NCBI GenBank assembly: GCA_006386115.1
Contig: VFIW01000034.1
Span: 62,001-126,000 of the forward strand
Length of the DNA stretch: 64,000 nt
DNA from: Globisporangium splendens
Taxonomy: Eukaryota; Oomycota; Peronosporomycetes; Pythiales; Pythiaceae
Direction of reading: 5' to 3'
In this document: piece by piece, positions 1 to 8,204 of the stretch
Layout: every line of letters begins with the position of its first letter
Position numbering within the stretch: the stretch's first letter is position 1
Translations under genes and position numbers: made by a program
The notes under the pieces: model-generated
What the model was told of the DNA's origin: nothing
The model's database searches: none
The model's input: only the letters and a program-made list of their open reading frames with translations

Positions 1-2352
1 CGCAAAGTCGCAAATAAACCGACGATAGTATCCGGCGAGACCGAGAAAACTCAACAATGTCTTCTGCGTCGTCGGAGTAGAATACTTCTCGATCGCGGTT
101 GTCTTCTTTGCGTCGACTTGGATCCCTTCAGCCGTGACTGTGTGACCGAGGAAATGGACACTGGACTTGCCGAACTCGCACTTGGACAGGCGAGCGTACA
201 ACTTCTCATGACGGAGGACTTCACAGATCATCGCCAGATGTTGCGCATGATCTTTCATCGAGCGGGAGAAGATACAGATGTCGTCGAGATACACGACAAC
301 AAACTTGAATTTACCAAAGAGTACTCGCATAAGACGAGACTATACTCCCGGCATACCCGCTAATCCCATCGGAGCGACACACCATTGGTACGTTTCCTTT
401 TGCGACCTAAAAGCCGTGTAAGGACGACTGTCAGGCTTCACGCGCATCTGGTGATAAACTTGCGCGAGGTCGGTCACCGTGAATACCGTCGCACCGAGCA
501 TCTGATCAAAGAGTTCCTCTATGTGCGGTAGAGGAATCTTGGGGATCTTCGTCTGGCTGTTGACATACCGATAGTCGATGACCCAACGTATCGGCACCTT
601 TGTGTTGCCACTGCGCAGCCATCCAGCGCGCTTCACAGCCATACCCGTCGCGGGATCCTTTTTCGGAACACCGAAGATATTGGAGATCCATGGGGAGTTC
701 GATACTTCAATCCATCCCTTCTTCACGTTGTCGCGAACGAACTCTTCCAACGCGTCTTGCTCTGTCTTGGACAGACATAACGGCGGGCGCGAGCTTGGCA
801 CTGCGTCTGGCTTCGGCTGGAGCTCAAAGTTCACAGCACGCTCTGGCGGTAAGCCATCCGGAAGTAACTCCGGGAGACAGTCCGCGAACCGATCAATGAC
901 AGGTTTCAACTCTGGCGGGACGACTGGAGAAATGTCGTTAACTGCGGACACCTTTACGGCGAACAACTCTTCATACTCTGCATTCTTGATCTTGGAGCAG
1001 ATTTCACTACCGCTGCGCTCGTGCACAGAGGTGTCTTCCGGCAATGCAAACGTCTGCTTTCTCCAATCAATGATCGGGTTGTGCTTGATGAACCATGGCT
1101 GACCGAAGATGACATCGTGGCTGTTGGGTAGATCCCATTCCGTAAACTGCATTGCCTCAAACTTCTTGTCTTGTACTTGGCACGATGCTTCCACCTCGTT
1201 CACTTGTTTCTCGGTCCTTCTGCCGTCGAATCCTTGCGCTTCGATCACTGCTGTATCCAGCACTTTCTTCACCAACCCACGCTGGATCAGGTTGGTCGAG
1301 GCGCCGCTGTCAATTAAAATGCGCACATCATTACCATCAACACGGCCGTTCACCACGAACAGGTTGCTCTTACGCGCAATACCCACTGCGTTTAGCTCCG
1401 CATTGCCAAACACAATGGGATAATCCACTTCATCCACTGTCGCCAGGTTGTGCTCAACCATCGGACTTGATCGACGAGCTCGCTGTGTCGGACGCTGATA
1501 TCTTGAGTTGCGCGTCGTCTGCGGCGCGCTCGCTTGTCTCTGCTGGCGCGGCGTACGACACTCTGACGCTCGATGTCCAGGTCGATTGCAATTGAAGCAA
1601 AGGCGCTGACGCAAACACTCTTCACGACCCAAGACTCGGACATTGTCCACTTCCATCGGACTTGCGCCATTCAGTTGGTATTGGCGATTGTCGAAACGCC
1701 TGTACCTAGGTTCTGAGTGGGACCGACCTCCATCCGCAGAGCGACGATGCGAACGGTCATAGTCCAACGCTAGAGTGATGGCTTCCGACAGCGTTGAACA
1801 TCGGCGATAACGCACCTCCGTTCGGATCGCTGGAGCTAATCCTCGCACAAAGTACATGATCTTGTCGAGCTCACTCATCTCTTGTACTTGTGTGATAACA
1901 TGCCTAAAACGACTGACGTAGCCGTCAAGGCCTCGACTCTGACCCTGGGATAGCTCACCCAACTGGTCACGCAAACGCTCTTGTAGATCGGCGGGAATAA
2001 ATTCGTTTCCTAGTTCTAGGAAGAATTGGTCAACCGTCTCAATCTCTGTCTTCTTCACAATGAACCACTGGACAGCTCCCTGCCGCAGGGTTCCTCCCAA
2101 CATCGCCAAAAGGCGTGGCTGTAGGCTAGCATCCTGTCTGTCAATGTTCCTCGCCTTTAAATAGTCTCCGACTTGCTCTTTATATAACTGAAACGACTCT
2201 TGTAATGCTCCACTATACACCGGTAATTTACATCCCTCTAATATTATCTCTGACTCCCGTTTTACTTGCTGGAATTCTTTGATCATCTCTGCTTGCTGGT
2301 TTAGCACTGCCAGCATACTCTGCAACAACTGGGCATTCGTTGGCTCGTTCAT
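1..2352 (-). pseudogene. Gag-Pol polyprotein of gypsy element A, interrupted in RT
   Basis: The frame opens at ATG 2352 (MNEPTNAQLL) and stays open for 670 codons. Residues about 50-190 resemble the retrotransposon Gag capsid domain. A CCHC zinc knuckle (CFNCNRPGHRASEC) lies near residue 250. An aspartic protease active site (ILIDSGASTN) lies near 345. RT begins near 560 and includes VTDLAQVYHQ and CVAPMGL. A TAG at 342-340 then stops translation. The same frame continues beyond it to position 1 and contains the catalytic YLDD motif and the FLGLAGYYRRF stretch normally found downstream in RT. The simplest reading is a single nonsense change in a formerly intact gene. Gag, PR and RT share one frame, with no frameshift between gag and pol. 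Confidence 0.85.
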
Positions 2353-2532
2353 CTTTGTACTTTTCTTGCCTTGACTTCACACTCGGTATTTTACGTAACC
2401 GGTTTCACTTGACTTGGCAGGCAGGGACGGGAGTCGAGATTCTATCTTATGGGATCTTAAAAACCAGTATAATACGAAGCTATACTTTTATTTTTTATTT
2501 TTTTTGTTTCTTTTATTTTTTAATTGTGTATT

Positions 2533-2883
2533 TTAGTCGAACTTAGGCGGAGGAACTCGACCTGGACGCAGCTTGGCCTTCCCAGTAGCTGTACTCGATG
2601 CCGGCGGGTCTCGTAGCGCGCGGCGAGAACACTCGCCAATACCGTCGGATGCGTCGATGATTCCTTGAGCGGTCCGGATTAGAGCCTTCTTTGCGCGTTT
2701 CTTCTTCAGCTTGTCTGGACACTTGTCCACGTGCTTCTCTAGCACTTCACAGATCCAGAAAGCCTTCGTCAGACAGTTCACGAGGTCTTGACGGGCTTTA
2801 TCAGCTTCTGCAGGTTTCGGCACGCCTAAGTACGTAAAGCTGCCTTGAATCGGGACCTGCTTGACGCGCGGCTTCTTGGGCAT
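2533..2883 (-). CDS. Small basic protein encoded between LTR and gag
   Basis: A 116-residue ORF with an ATG start (MPKKPRVKQV) sits about 180 bp upstream of gag on the same strand, inside the presumed element leader. It is Lys/Arg-rich, with a basic cluster (LKKKRAKKALIR) in the middle and a Pro-rich tail (RVPPPKFD). I do not recognise a domain. Its position suggests an accessory element protein, or an exon spliced to gag, rather than a host gene. It could also be a chance ORF. The intervening 2353-2532 is very AT-rich, including a T-rich run at about 2488-2525. Confidence 0.45.
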   Translation of the reverse strand: MPKKPRVKQVPIQGSFTYLGVPKPAEADKARQDLVNCLTKAFWICEVLEKHVDKCPDKLKKKRAKKALIRTAQGIIDASDGIGECSRRALRDPPASSTATGKAKLRPGRVPPPKFD

Positions 2884-3421
2884 CGAGTTGGGGAGGTTAT
2901 CAACTCTGGGAGTTCACAATCAATGTCTTGATCCTCAAATGAGGGCTTCACCAAGGCACGCCTGACGATGACACCACGGAATAACACCCTAAAGAACACA
3001 GACAGTTAGGGCGAACCCGAGACACCGTGTCGCTATTAGAGAAACCGAGGTAGACCAGAACACAGAATTACGCACAAAAGCACGACTGGCTCAACACTAC
3101 AGGAGTTACTGCCACAGAACACCAAAGGGTCAACCCACCGACAATGATTCCGGGATTTATGTCACTAAAGCAACACCCGTTCAGAAAGCGGCTCGAATAA
3201 CAACCTCGGAGGTGCCTGGCTTGGACGACGACGGCGACTTGAACGCTTGGAAACGGCCACACTCCCCCCCGGACGCAAAGTGCTACCAGATGTAACGGTT
3301 TGGGGCCTTCTTGAGATCTGATTGGTCGAAAGTCGGAAAGTCGGAACTTGATTGGCTGAAAGTCGGGGACGATGGCTTGGACTCGGAGGAGGAGGTGGCG
3401 ACTTGATGGCAAATTGGAAAG

Positions 3422-3587
3422 TGAATTGAATGGAGGACTTAGTTCGCTAGCGCTACGTCTAAGCCTCCCTGCATGCATGCCTATCCTTTTCTTCAACTGA
3501 TTCGACTTTTCTTCCTATCCAGGTGTCCTGCCTGCACTTGTATTTTTATCTGACTAGTTCCATATAACTGTATATATTAGTGTTACA
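3422..3587 (-). repeat. Putative short LTR of gypsy element A
   Basis: Read on the minus strand, the segment starts TGTAACACTAATATATA and ends TTCAATTCA. It therefore has the TG...CA ends expected of an LTR, in the right place upstream of the leader and gag. The terminal TTCAATTCA is shared with the ends of the longer LTRs at 3779, 6617, 17120 and 7299, which is what sets the boundary. The second LTR of this element is outside the window, so length and termini cannot be confirmed. Confidence 0.5.
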
Positions 3588-3598
3588 TATGAATGAGA

Positions 3599-3720
3599 GC
3601 CTGACCTCGGACTCGAGGTCAGGCACATGCCACGACGCTCCACACGCTAGGCATGTGCGAAGTCAGGCACATGCCGATCCTACGCGCGTGCCTGGCGTGC
3701 GAGGTCAGGCACACGTGGCA
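3599..3720. repeat. Hairpin and repeated GTCAGGCACATGCC words in a retrotransposon leader
   Basis: Positions 3599-3624 form a perfect inverted repeat: GCCTGACCTCG, a 4-base loop, then CGAGGTCAGGC. The word GTCAGGCACATGCC then occurs twice (about 3618 and 3664), with a shorter GGTCAGGCACACG near 3702 and an inverted GGCATGTGC between them. The stretch lies between two LTR-like segments and looks like a structured leader fragment of another gypsy copy. Confidence 0.6.
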
Positions 3721-3778
3721 CAGCACGCACATTCGTGCTTGAGAGGAAGACTTGAGAGGAACTTGGCAAAAATGCAAC

Positions 3779-4300
3779 TGAATTGAAATGAGCTTGTGGT
3801 TCCTGACACTACATATAAAACACCACTAGGACTCCTAGAGGTTTTACAACTAAAACCTAAACATGCAGAAATAAAACATATGAATCTGATATATAAAACC
3901 TTGGGTACACTGAGGTTGAACCTACGGGATCTTCGAGAAACTTGAACTTCAAGTCTTGTATAAAACCCCTGCAAAGTGACTGGCTCACGCCACTCACTTC
4001 AGGTGGTAGAGACACGTCCGTCTCGTCACCAGTGTTGTTTCCCCAAGTAGGAACCATCACTCACATGTCTAGAGTACTGTTGTGCGTAATCACGCCGAAT
4101 CTCAATGATTGCGAGCGACCAACACTCAACTCAGACACAGATTGCTCTGACGTCAGACGATGACGTCACCTGTGCATGTGGGGATCACTTTTATGTGCTT
4201 CACCGAATATCTTCGCACCCACAATGCACTTCCACAAGGTGGTGTGTGACACACACACAAAGAGCCACCTTGCATGTAATGGCAGCCTTAGCCCATCACA
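3779..4300 (-). repeat. LTR, left (3') copy of element B
   Basis: On the minus strand it runs from TGTGATGGGCTAAGG at 4300 to TTCAATTCA at 3779. It shares long stretches with 6617-7144 and with 17120-17386, including a TATATAAAAC block and the CTACGGGATCTTCGAGAAAC region. The right boundary is set by where similarity to the other copy ends, directly against a purine-rich tract at 4301-4316. The left flank (GCAACTGAATT) resembles the leader side of the other LTRs instead of unrelated host DNA. Confidence 0.7.
4148..4168. promoter_or_regulatory. Paired TGACGTCA (CRE-type) boxes in left LTR
   Basis: Two perfect 8-bp palindromes TGACGTCA occur at 4148-4155 and 4161-4168, separated by 5 bases. 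This is the canonical CRE/bZIP recognition word. The pair is kept with the same 13-bp step in the other LTR (6987-7007) although the surrounding sequence has diverged. Being in the upstream part of the LTR, it is a likely U3 enhancer. The binding factor is unknown. Confidence 0.65.
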
Positions 4301-4316
4301 TCATCCCTCCCTTAAA
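4301..4316 (-). other. Polypurine tract of element B
   Basis: Read on the minus strand the sequence is AACTTTAAGGGAGGGATGA, immediately followed by the LTR start TGTGATGG. A purine run touching the 3' LTR is the expected primer for plus-strand synthesis and confirms the right-to-left orientation. Confidence 0.65.
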
Positions 4317-4376
4317 GTTCCATCACGGACTTTACTTCTTTCGGAAGAGGTACCCGCTCTCACTTTCCAATTGACC

Positions 4377-5426
4377 ATGAAGCGATCAAGCGACCAAGTG
4401 AAGCGCGAAGAACAGCCCGAGCCGAAGCGGCAGCGGACGACTCCCGGCTTGTACGACATCTCCGCTATTCGCAAGAAGCGTGGAGGACGTCGGTTCTACA
4501 AGGAGTTGTTCTTCCTCTGGCGCAAGATGTCCGGCAGCGACGGTCCAGGCCAGTCCACCACAGCGAAGCTCGAGTCGTGGAAGACGCTTGTCCGACTCGA
4601 GAACGAGCATCTTGTCGAGCGTTTGCTAGGGAACCTAGGAGGCACGCTCGAGAACGACCATAAAGAGCTTGGCTCTCGTCGTTCTAGTGCTCGCAAGAGC
4701 ACTACAAGCTCTGCTCGTAGCTGTGAACCACGTCGGGAACATCAGACTGAAGAGTCTCTCGAGGTTCCCACGTGTCTGAGTCCGGTGGATAGCCAAGCCA
4801 CCGTACTCTGTAGAAGCGTTGACGGTTCAACGACTTCTCTCCTCGACGACGAGTCGATCGATCCTCATGATCGACTATCGACTCAACGATCCAACGACGC
4901 TCTCCCTGATGATCGATCAGAGGAGGTGGGGCTGAACGCGAAAACGATTGAGCGACTCTGGAAGTGGGAGAGTGCTCACCGCGCTCAGATCGAGGCTCTT
5001 GAAGTTCGCAACGCGGTACTCGAAGACCGGTGCGAAAGCCTCGAAGACTGGTTGAAGGAGCAGGAGTCGAAGATCGACTTGCTCTTCGATGGTCTTGCCC
5101 AGCGTTCGGCAATGGAGTCTCGGTTCGAACAGAGGTTCGAGAAGATTCAAGCCGAGCTTGAACGACTCCAGAAGGCTGAGAAAGCTCGTGATGCGTATCA
5201 CGAACGTCTACTGCGCTCTGTGGAAGAGGCAGGGACTTCTCTTGAGATACTTCGGAAGGAGTATCATGGTCGCCTTCTCGCGTTGGAGACAATAAAGGAC
5301 GAGTCCTTTGATGTGCTTCAGCGCCTTTATGCCGAGAAGAAGCTCCATGACGATGAGTTACAGACTCTTCGCGAGCTGGTGGAGCGACTTCAGGATCAAC
5401 TTGATCGTCTGCCAAAGGCTCTGTAG
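4377..5426 (+). CDS. Antisense coiled-coil protein within gypsy element B
   Basis: An ORF of 349 codons starts with ATG at 4377 (MKRSSDQVKREEQPEPKRQR) and runs against the direction of the retrotransposon. Its N-terminus has a likely nuclear-localisation cluster (KREEQPEPKRQR). Residues about 60-90 are helix-like. Residues about 108-180 are Ser/Thr/Asp-rich and probably disordered. From about 185 to the end there is a long, regular coiled coil (for example ALEVRNAVLEDRCESLEDWL). It overlaps the minus-strand integrase ORF for 725 bp. Its stop (5424-5426) lies just where the conserved integrase C-terminal domain ends on the other strand. Antisense ORFs in this position are known from some plant Ty3/gypsy lineages. 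I infer an element-encoded accessory protein and cannot assign a function. Confidence 0.6.
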   Translation: MKRSSDQVKREEQPEPKRQRTTPGLYDISAIRKKRGGRRFYKELFFLWRKMSGSDGPGQSTTAKLESWKTLVRLENEHLVERLLGNLGGTLENDHKELGSRRSSARKSTTSSARSCEPRREHQTEESLEVPTCLSPVDSQATVLCRSVDGSTTSLLDDESIDPHDRLSTQRSNDALPDDRSEEVGLNAKTIERLWKWESAHRAQIEALEVRNAVLEDRCESLEDWLKEQESKIDLLFDGLAQRSAMESRFEQRFEKIQAELERLQKAEKARDAYHERLLRSVEEAGTSLEILRKEYHGRLLALETIKDESFDVLQRLYAEKKLHDDELQTLRELVERLQDQLDRLPKAL

Positions 5427-6615
5427 GGTTCGCTGACCCACTTGGAAGGTAAGGCTTTAGTCTACCTACGTAGAACGTAGGGTGTAGTCGCATGCGTTTA
5501 GGAATGTCTAGTGTGTATGCATCCCCATTGCATTTAACTACCCTGAACGGTCCAATATATCTTGGCAGAAGTTTCGAACTCCCCAAGTTAGACACTGCGT
5601 GTTCAGGTAGATTAGCCGTGCTAAGTAATACAAGATCATTGATCTTATACACTTGCTTGTTCTTCCTTCCGCTCTTGTCTGCTTGCTCCTTTTGCAGATC
5701 CTGAGCCTTCGCGATTGCGTCTCGAACAAACCTCACAACGGCTTGTCTCCTCACGATAAAGTCATCGACTTGCTGTTCCTCACGACTTGTTAGGTCGTCG
5801 AGGGGTTTCATCGAGTCAAAATTGGCTTTCAACTCGGAAGCAGCATTCAGGTCGTAAGACGACTTCGGCTTGTTTCCATGAGCCGGAGTCCCTCCCCCAC
5901 TTACGGCAGAGACCTCACCCATTACGGAAGCAGGCACTCGAGGGTGAATGCCATAGTTCACATAAAACGGAGAGTGACCTGTCGAGACATGCGTGGAGTT
6001 GTTCAACGCAAACTCGGCAAGAGGGAGAAACTCACTCCACTCTTTGAAAGACGTCGCATAACTGCGCAACACGTCTTCCAGGACACGATTCACTCGTTCA
6101 GTTTGACCATCTGTCTCTGGGTGTGCTGCTGTTGACATGGATAGTTTCGTATCCAAAATGCCAAGCAGAGTACGCCAGAATCTGGATGTAAACCGAGTGT
6201 CACGGTCTGATACGATCTCTGAGGGCAGACCATGTAGGCGAAACACCACGTCTACAAAGACTTTCGCAGTCATCTCTGCCGAGATCTTGTCCGAGACCGG
6301 GGTAAGATGAACCATCTTACTGAATCGGTCCACAAACACCAGGATACCATTCCTGCCATGTTTGTCCCTTGGAAGTCCGAATATGAAATCCATACTCACA
6401 GACTTCCAACTGTCCTGAGGGACAGGTGATGAATGAAGTAGAGCCAGATGGCTTAACTCTTTGGCACACTTCGCAAGTACGCACATACTTGCGAACTGTA
6501 AGAGGCGCTGTTCACAACAGTCCCTCAAACACGGCACACACGCTTGTGCCAGAGGAAGCGATCTCCCGACTTGGAGGGAGGAAGTAGACTTGAGGGCTTG
6601 GAGGAAAATTTGCAA
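4702..6615 (-). CDS. Integrase with C-terminal chromodomain (gypsy element B)
   Basis: This 637-residue ORF begins in leader sequence (about residues 1-37 are an accidental translation of the leader) and then enters integrase. The catalytic D-D-E core is visible: SVSMDFIFGLPRD, IVSDRDTRFTS and ETDGQTERVNR. A GPY/F-type C-terminal domain (LLPRYIGPFRVV) follows near 350, then a Ser/Arg/Pro-rich linker (about 400-570). The C-terminus is a chromodomain (FYRVRWLGYPPDSDTWEP). This is the domain order of chromoviruses, where the chromodomain directs insertion to marked chromatin. The N-terminal zinc-finger remnant (KYVRTCEVCQRVK) is readable only in the neighbouring frame near 6470. The copy is therefore frameshifted as well as lacking gag, PR and RT. 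Confidence 0.85.
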   Translation of the reverse strand: MQIFLQALKSTSSLQVGRSLPLAQACVPCLRDCCEQRLLQFASMCVLAKCAKELSHLALLHSSPVPQDSWKSVSMDFIFGLPRDKHGRNGILVFVDRFSKMVHLTPVSDKISAEMTAKVFVDVVFRLHGLPSEIVSDRDTRFTSRFWRTLLGILDTKLSMSTAAHPETDGQTERVNRVLEDVLRSYATSFKEWSEFLPLAEFALNNSTHVSTGHSPFYVNYGIHPRVPASVMGEVSAVSGGGTPAHGNKPKSSYDLNAASELKANFDSMKPLDDLTSREEQQVDDFIVRRQAVVRFVRDAIAKAQDLQKEQADKSGRKNKQVYKINDLVLLSTANLPEHAVSNLGSSKLLPRYIGPFRVVKCNGDAYTLDIPKRMRLHPTFYVGRLKPYLPSGSANPTEPLADDQVDPEVAPPAREESVTHRHGASSRHKGAEAHQRTRPLLSPTREGDHDTPSEVSQEKSLPLPQSAVDVRDTHHELSQPSGVVQARLESSRTSVRTETPLPNAGQDHRRASRSSTPAPSTSLRGFRTGLRVPRCELQEPRSERGEHSPTSRVAQSFSRSAPPPLIDHQGERRWIVESIVDHEDRSTRRRGEKSLNRQRFYRVRWLGYPPDSDTWEPRETLQSDVPDVVHSYEQSL

Positions 6616-6616
6616 C

Positions 6617-7144
6617 TGAATTGAAAAGGTTACGGTTCCTGTCGCTACTTGCTAATGAACCCCAAGGGATCCTACACGTTTTATAACTAAAACCTAAACA
6701 TACACAATAAAACCTATGAATCTGATATATAAAACCTTGGGTACACTGAGGTTGAACCTACGTGATCTTCGAGAAGCTTGAACTTCAAGTCTTATTTAAA
6801 ATCCCTGCAAAGTGATTGGCTCGCGCCACTCACTCCAGGTGGCAGAGACACGTCGGTCTCGTCGCCAGTCCAGTTTCCCAAGCAGGAACCATCACTCAGT
6901 ACTTGATTAGTACATGGATGTCATCACTCTGTACTGATTAGTACATGAGAACAACATTCTGCACTCATCAGCACAGAGAACACTCGTGACGTCATCGAAT
7001 GACGTCACACGTGCATGTGGGGTCTGTATTACTGTAATCCCTTTGTCATTTGTGTGTCCACAATGCACGCTGAAGGTGGTGTGTGACACACTAGATCTGT
7101 GGACAGATCCACCTTCATGTAATGGCTGGTTGTAGCCTATTACA
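6617..7144 (-). repeat. LTR, right (5') copy of element B
   Basis: The minus strand begins TGTAATAGGCTACAACC at 7144 and ends TTCAATTCA at 6617, giving TG...CA ends and 528 bp. It aligns with 3779-4300 in its 3' half and at its 5' end (TGTGTGACACAC, CCACCTT). It carries three imperfect ~30-bp tandem units at 6897-6975 that the other copy lacks. On its left the leader (GGAGGAAAATTTGCAAC) matches the copy at 17100 almost exactly. No clear target-site duplication could be recognised at 7145. Confidence 0.7.
6987..7007. promoter_or_regulatory. Paired TGACGTCA (CRE-type) boxes in right LTR
   Basis: TGACGTCA occurs at 6987-6994 and 7000-7007, the same spacing as the pair at 4148/4161. The shared word GTGCATGTGG follows both pairs. 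Conservation of both palindromes and spacing between otherwise divergent LTRs points to a selected transcription-factor site. Confidence 0.65.
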
Positions 7145-7228
7145 AGTACTCAGCATCATGTTTGAGTCGACCAAGAATAAGTAACGGGAATCCCCATTAC
7201 GTGCGTTGAGGAAGGCTGGTGAGAGGAA

Positions 7229-7440
7229 GGGCACAGCGGTAACGCTGTGTTCAAAGAGAAGGAAGGGAACTTTGCGCGATAACGTGCAAAATGAGAAGTG
7301 AATTGAAATCTTAAGGTTTGAAATGCAAATCTGATGGGTTGTTCCTACGGCGTCTTCGATTGGTAGGTAGTCGGGTGTCCAATCCGACTATAAACCAATG
7401 AGATTAAGCTTTAATAGAATGCTCTTATTGGCGAAAAAAT
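7229..7440 (-). repeat. Diverged LTR/leader fragment D
   Basis: A leader-like stretch contains small hairpins (CACAGCG/CGCTGTG at 7229-7246). It is followed by AAGTGAATTGAAA at 7297-7309, the same edge as the other LTRs, and TTCCTACGGCGTCTTCGA, which resembles the internal LTR word CTACGGGATCTTCGA. The fragment fades out before 7450. It looks like an older solo or truncated LTR of the same family. Confidence 0.45.
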
Positions 7441-7549
7441 GCCACTGGCTACATTCAGTGTTGATGAGTTAACGGGTGGGTTTGTAGAGAGCGGTAGAAC
7501 CCGTGTGGGTATGACCCACACTCTCTGTACCCAAGAACCCATGTAATGG

Positions 7550-8180
7550 GAATCCCCATTGCAGTCGCAATTGCACACCGACAGGTGCAGTCCGAACACC
7601 AGCGAGGCGACCGGACTCGCCAGCAAGGGCAGGTAAATGTACGACGTCGCGAGAGAACTGGAGAAGTACGATCCATAGAGCGCAACATTCAGCAGATCAT
7701 TGGATAAGTGGTGGTCGACAAGACCGCCAACGATAAAGAATGCCCAACTGGAGTAGTGCGCGAACGCGAGTTGGTACACGGTGCATTTCTGGCGCCGCGT
7801 GAGCTCCAACGCCACGGTGAATGCAGCAGCTGCCAGCATGAGCACTGCACCAAGTAAGTCACCGATGATGTGCACACAGCGAGTTGCATTAAGCGCATTC
7901 AGGGCATTGCCGTCCCATGCAGACATTTTGATCCATCTGCTGAGCAATTGACATCGCAGATCTGGATTCGCTGCACGCAGATTTGAGCATCCATTGCAGC
8001 GATGACTAGCCAAGCGTTGCCAACGATGAGGCTCTGTGCCGTGGCTCCGTTAGCTTGGACACTCGCATGCCCGCAAGTATGGGCAACAGAGGCGACTGAT
8101 GTGCTCACGAGCGTGATCTGGGCGAGTACAGAGACTGCTGCATACTTGGGCTTCCACTGCAGCGCCAGTGCCTCGTCCAC
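7550..8180 (-). CDS. Possible multi-pass membrane protein (boundaries unresolved)
   Basis: Two minus-strand frames together spell a hydrophobic protein. Around 8170-7990 one frame gives two likely membrane helices (for example SLIVGNAWLVIAAMD). From about 7935 to 7560 the next frame gives three more (VHIIGDLLGAVLMLAAAAF; SSWAFFIVGGLVD; PLLASPVASLVFGLHL). The frames meet near 7940-7990, where only an unusually short GT-AG segment could join them, so either a frameshift or an unseen intron separates the parts. No start codon is convincing. I do not recognise a family, and antisense overlap with the 5' end of the phosphatase gene makes this uncertain. Confidence 0.35.
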
Positions 8181-8204
8181 ATCGCCTTCACCATTATCGA
8201 CTTC

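Larger units (their letters stand above)
1..3587 (-). mobile_element. Ty3/gypsy retrotransposon A, cut by the window's left edge
   Basis: This is the 5' part of an LTR retrotransposon read leftwards. In order from the right it has a putative short LTR (3587-3422), a leader with a small basic ORF (2883-2533), and a Gag-protease-RT ORF starting at 2352 and running to the left edge. Retrotransposon Gag, a CCHC knuckle, an aspartic protease and the RT core are all visible in one frame, which fits the Metaviridae (Ty3/gypsy) order. RNase H, integrase and the 3' LTR would lie outside the window. An in-frame stop inside RT marks this copy as probably inactive. Confidence 0.85.
3779..7144 (-). mobile_element. 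Gypsy/chromovirus element B, internally deleted
   Basis: Two related LTRs (3779-4300 and 6617-7144) flank an internal region. A purine-rich tract lies next to the left LTR, so the element reads right to left. The inside holds only the integrase-chromodomain end of Pol plus an antisense ORF. Gag, protease, RT and RNase H are missing, and the leader is joined directly to the integrase N-terminus near 6500-6520. The two LTRs differ in their upstream parts (triplicated AGTAC-type words at about 6897-6975 occur only in the right one). They are therefore not a recent identical pair. The left LTR also has leader-like sequence on its outer side, as if copies had been arranged in tandem or recombined. 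Confidence 0.75.

Noticed and set aside
3068..3496. A 142-codon ORF overlapping the short LTR
   Set aside because: It runs across the LTR boundary and leader without domain or codon signature.
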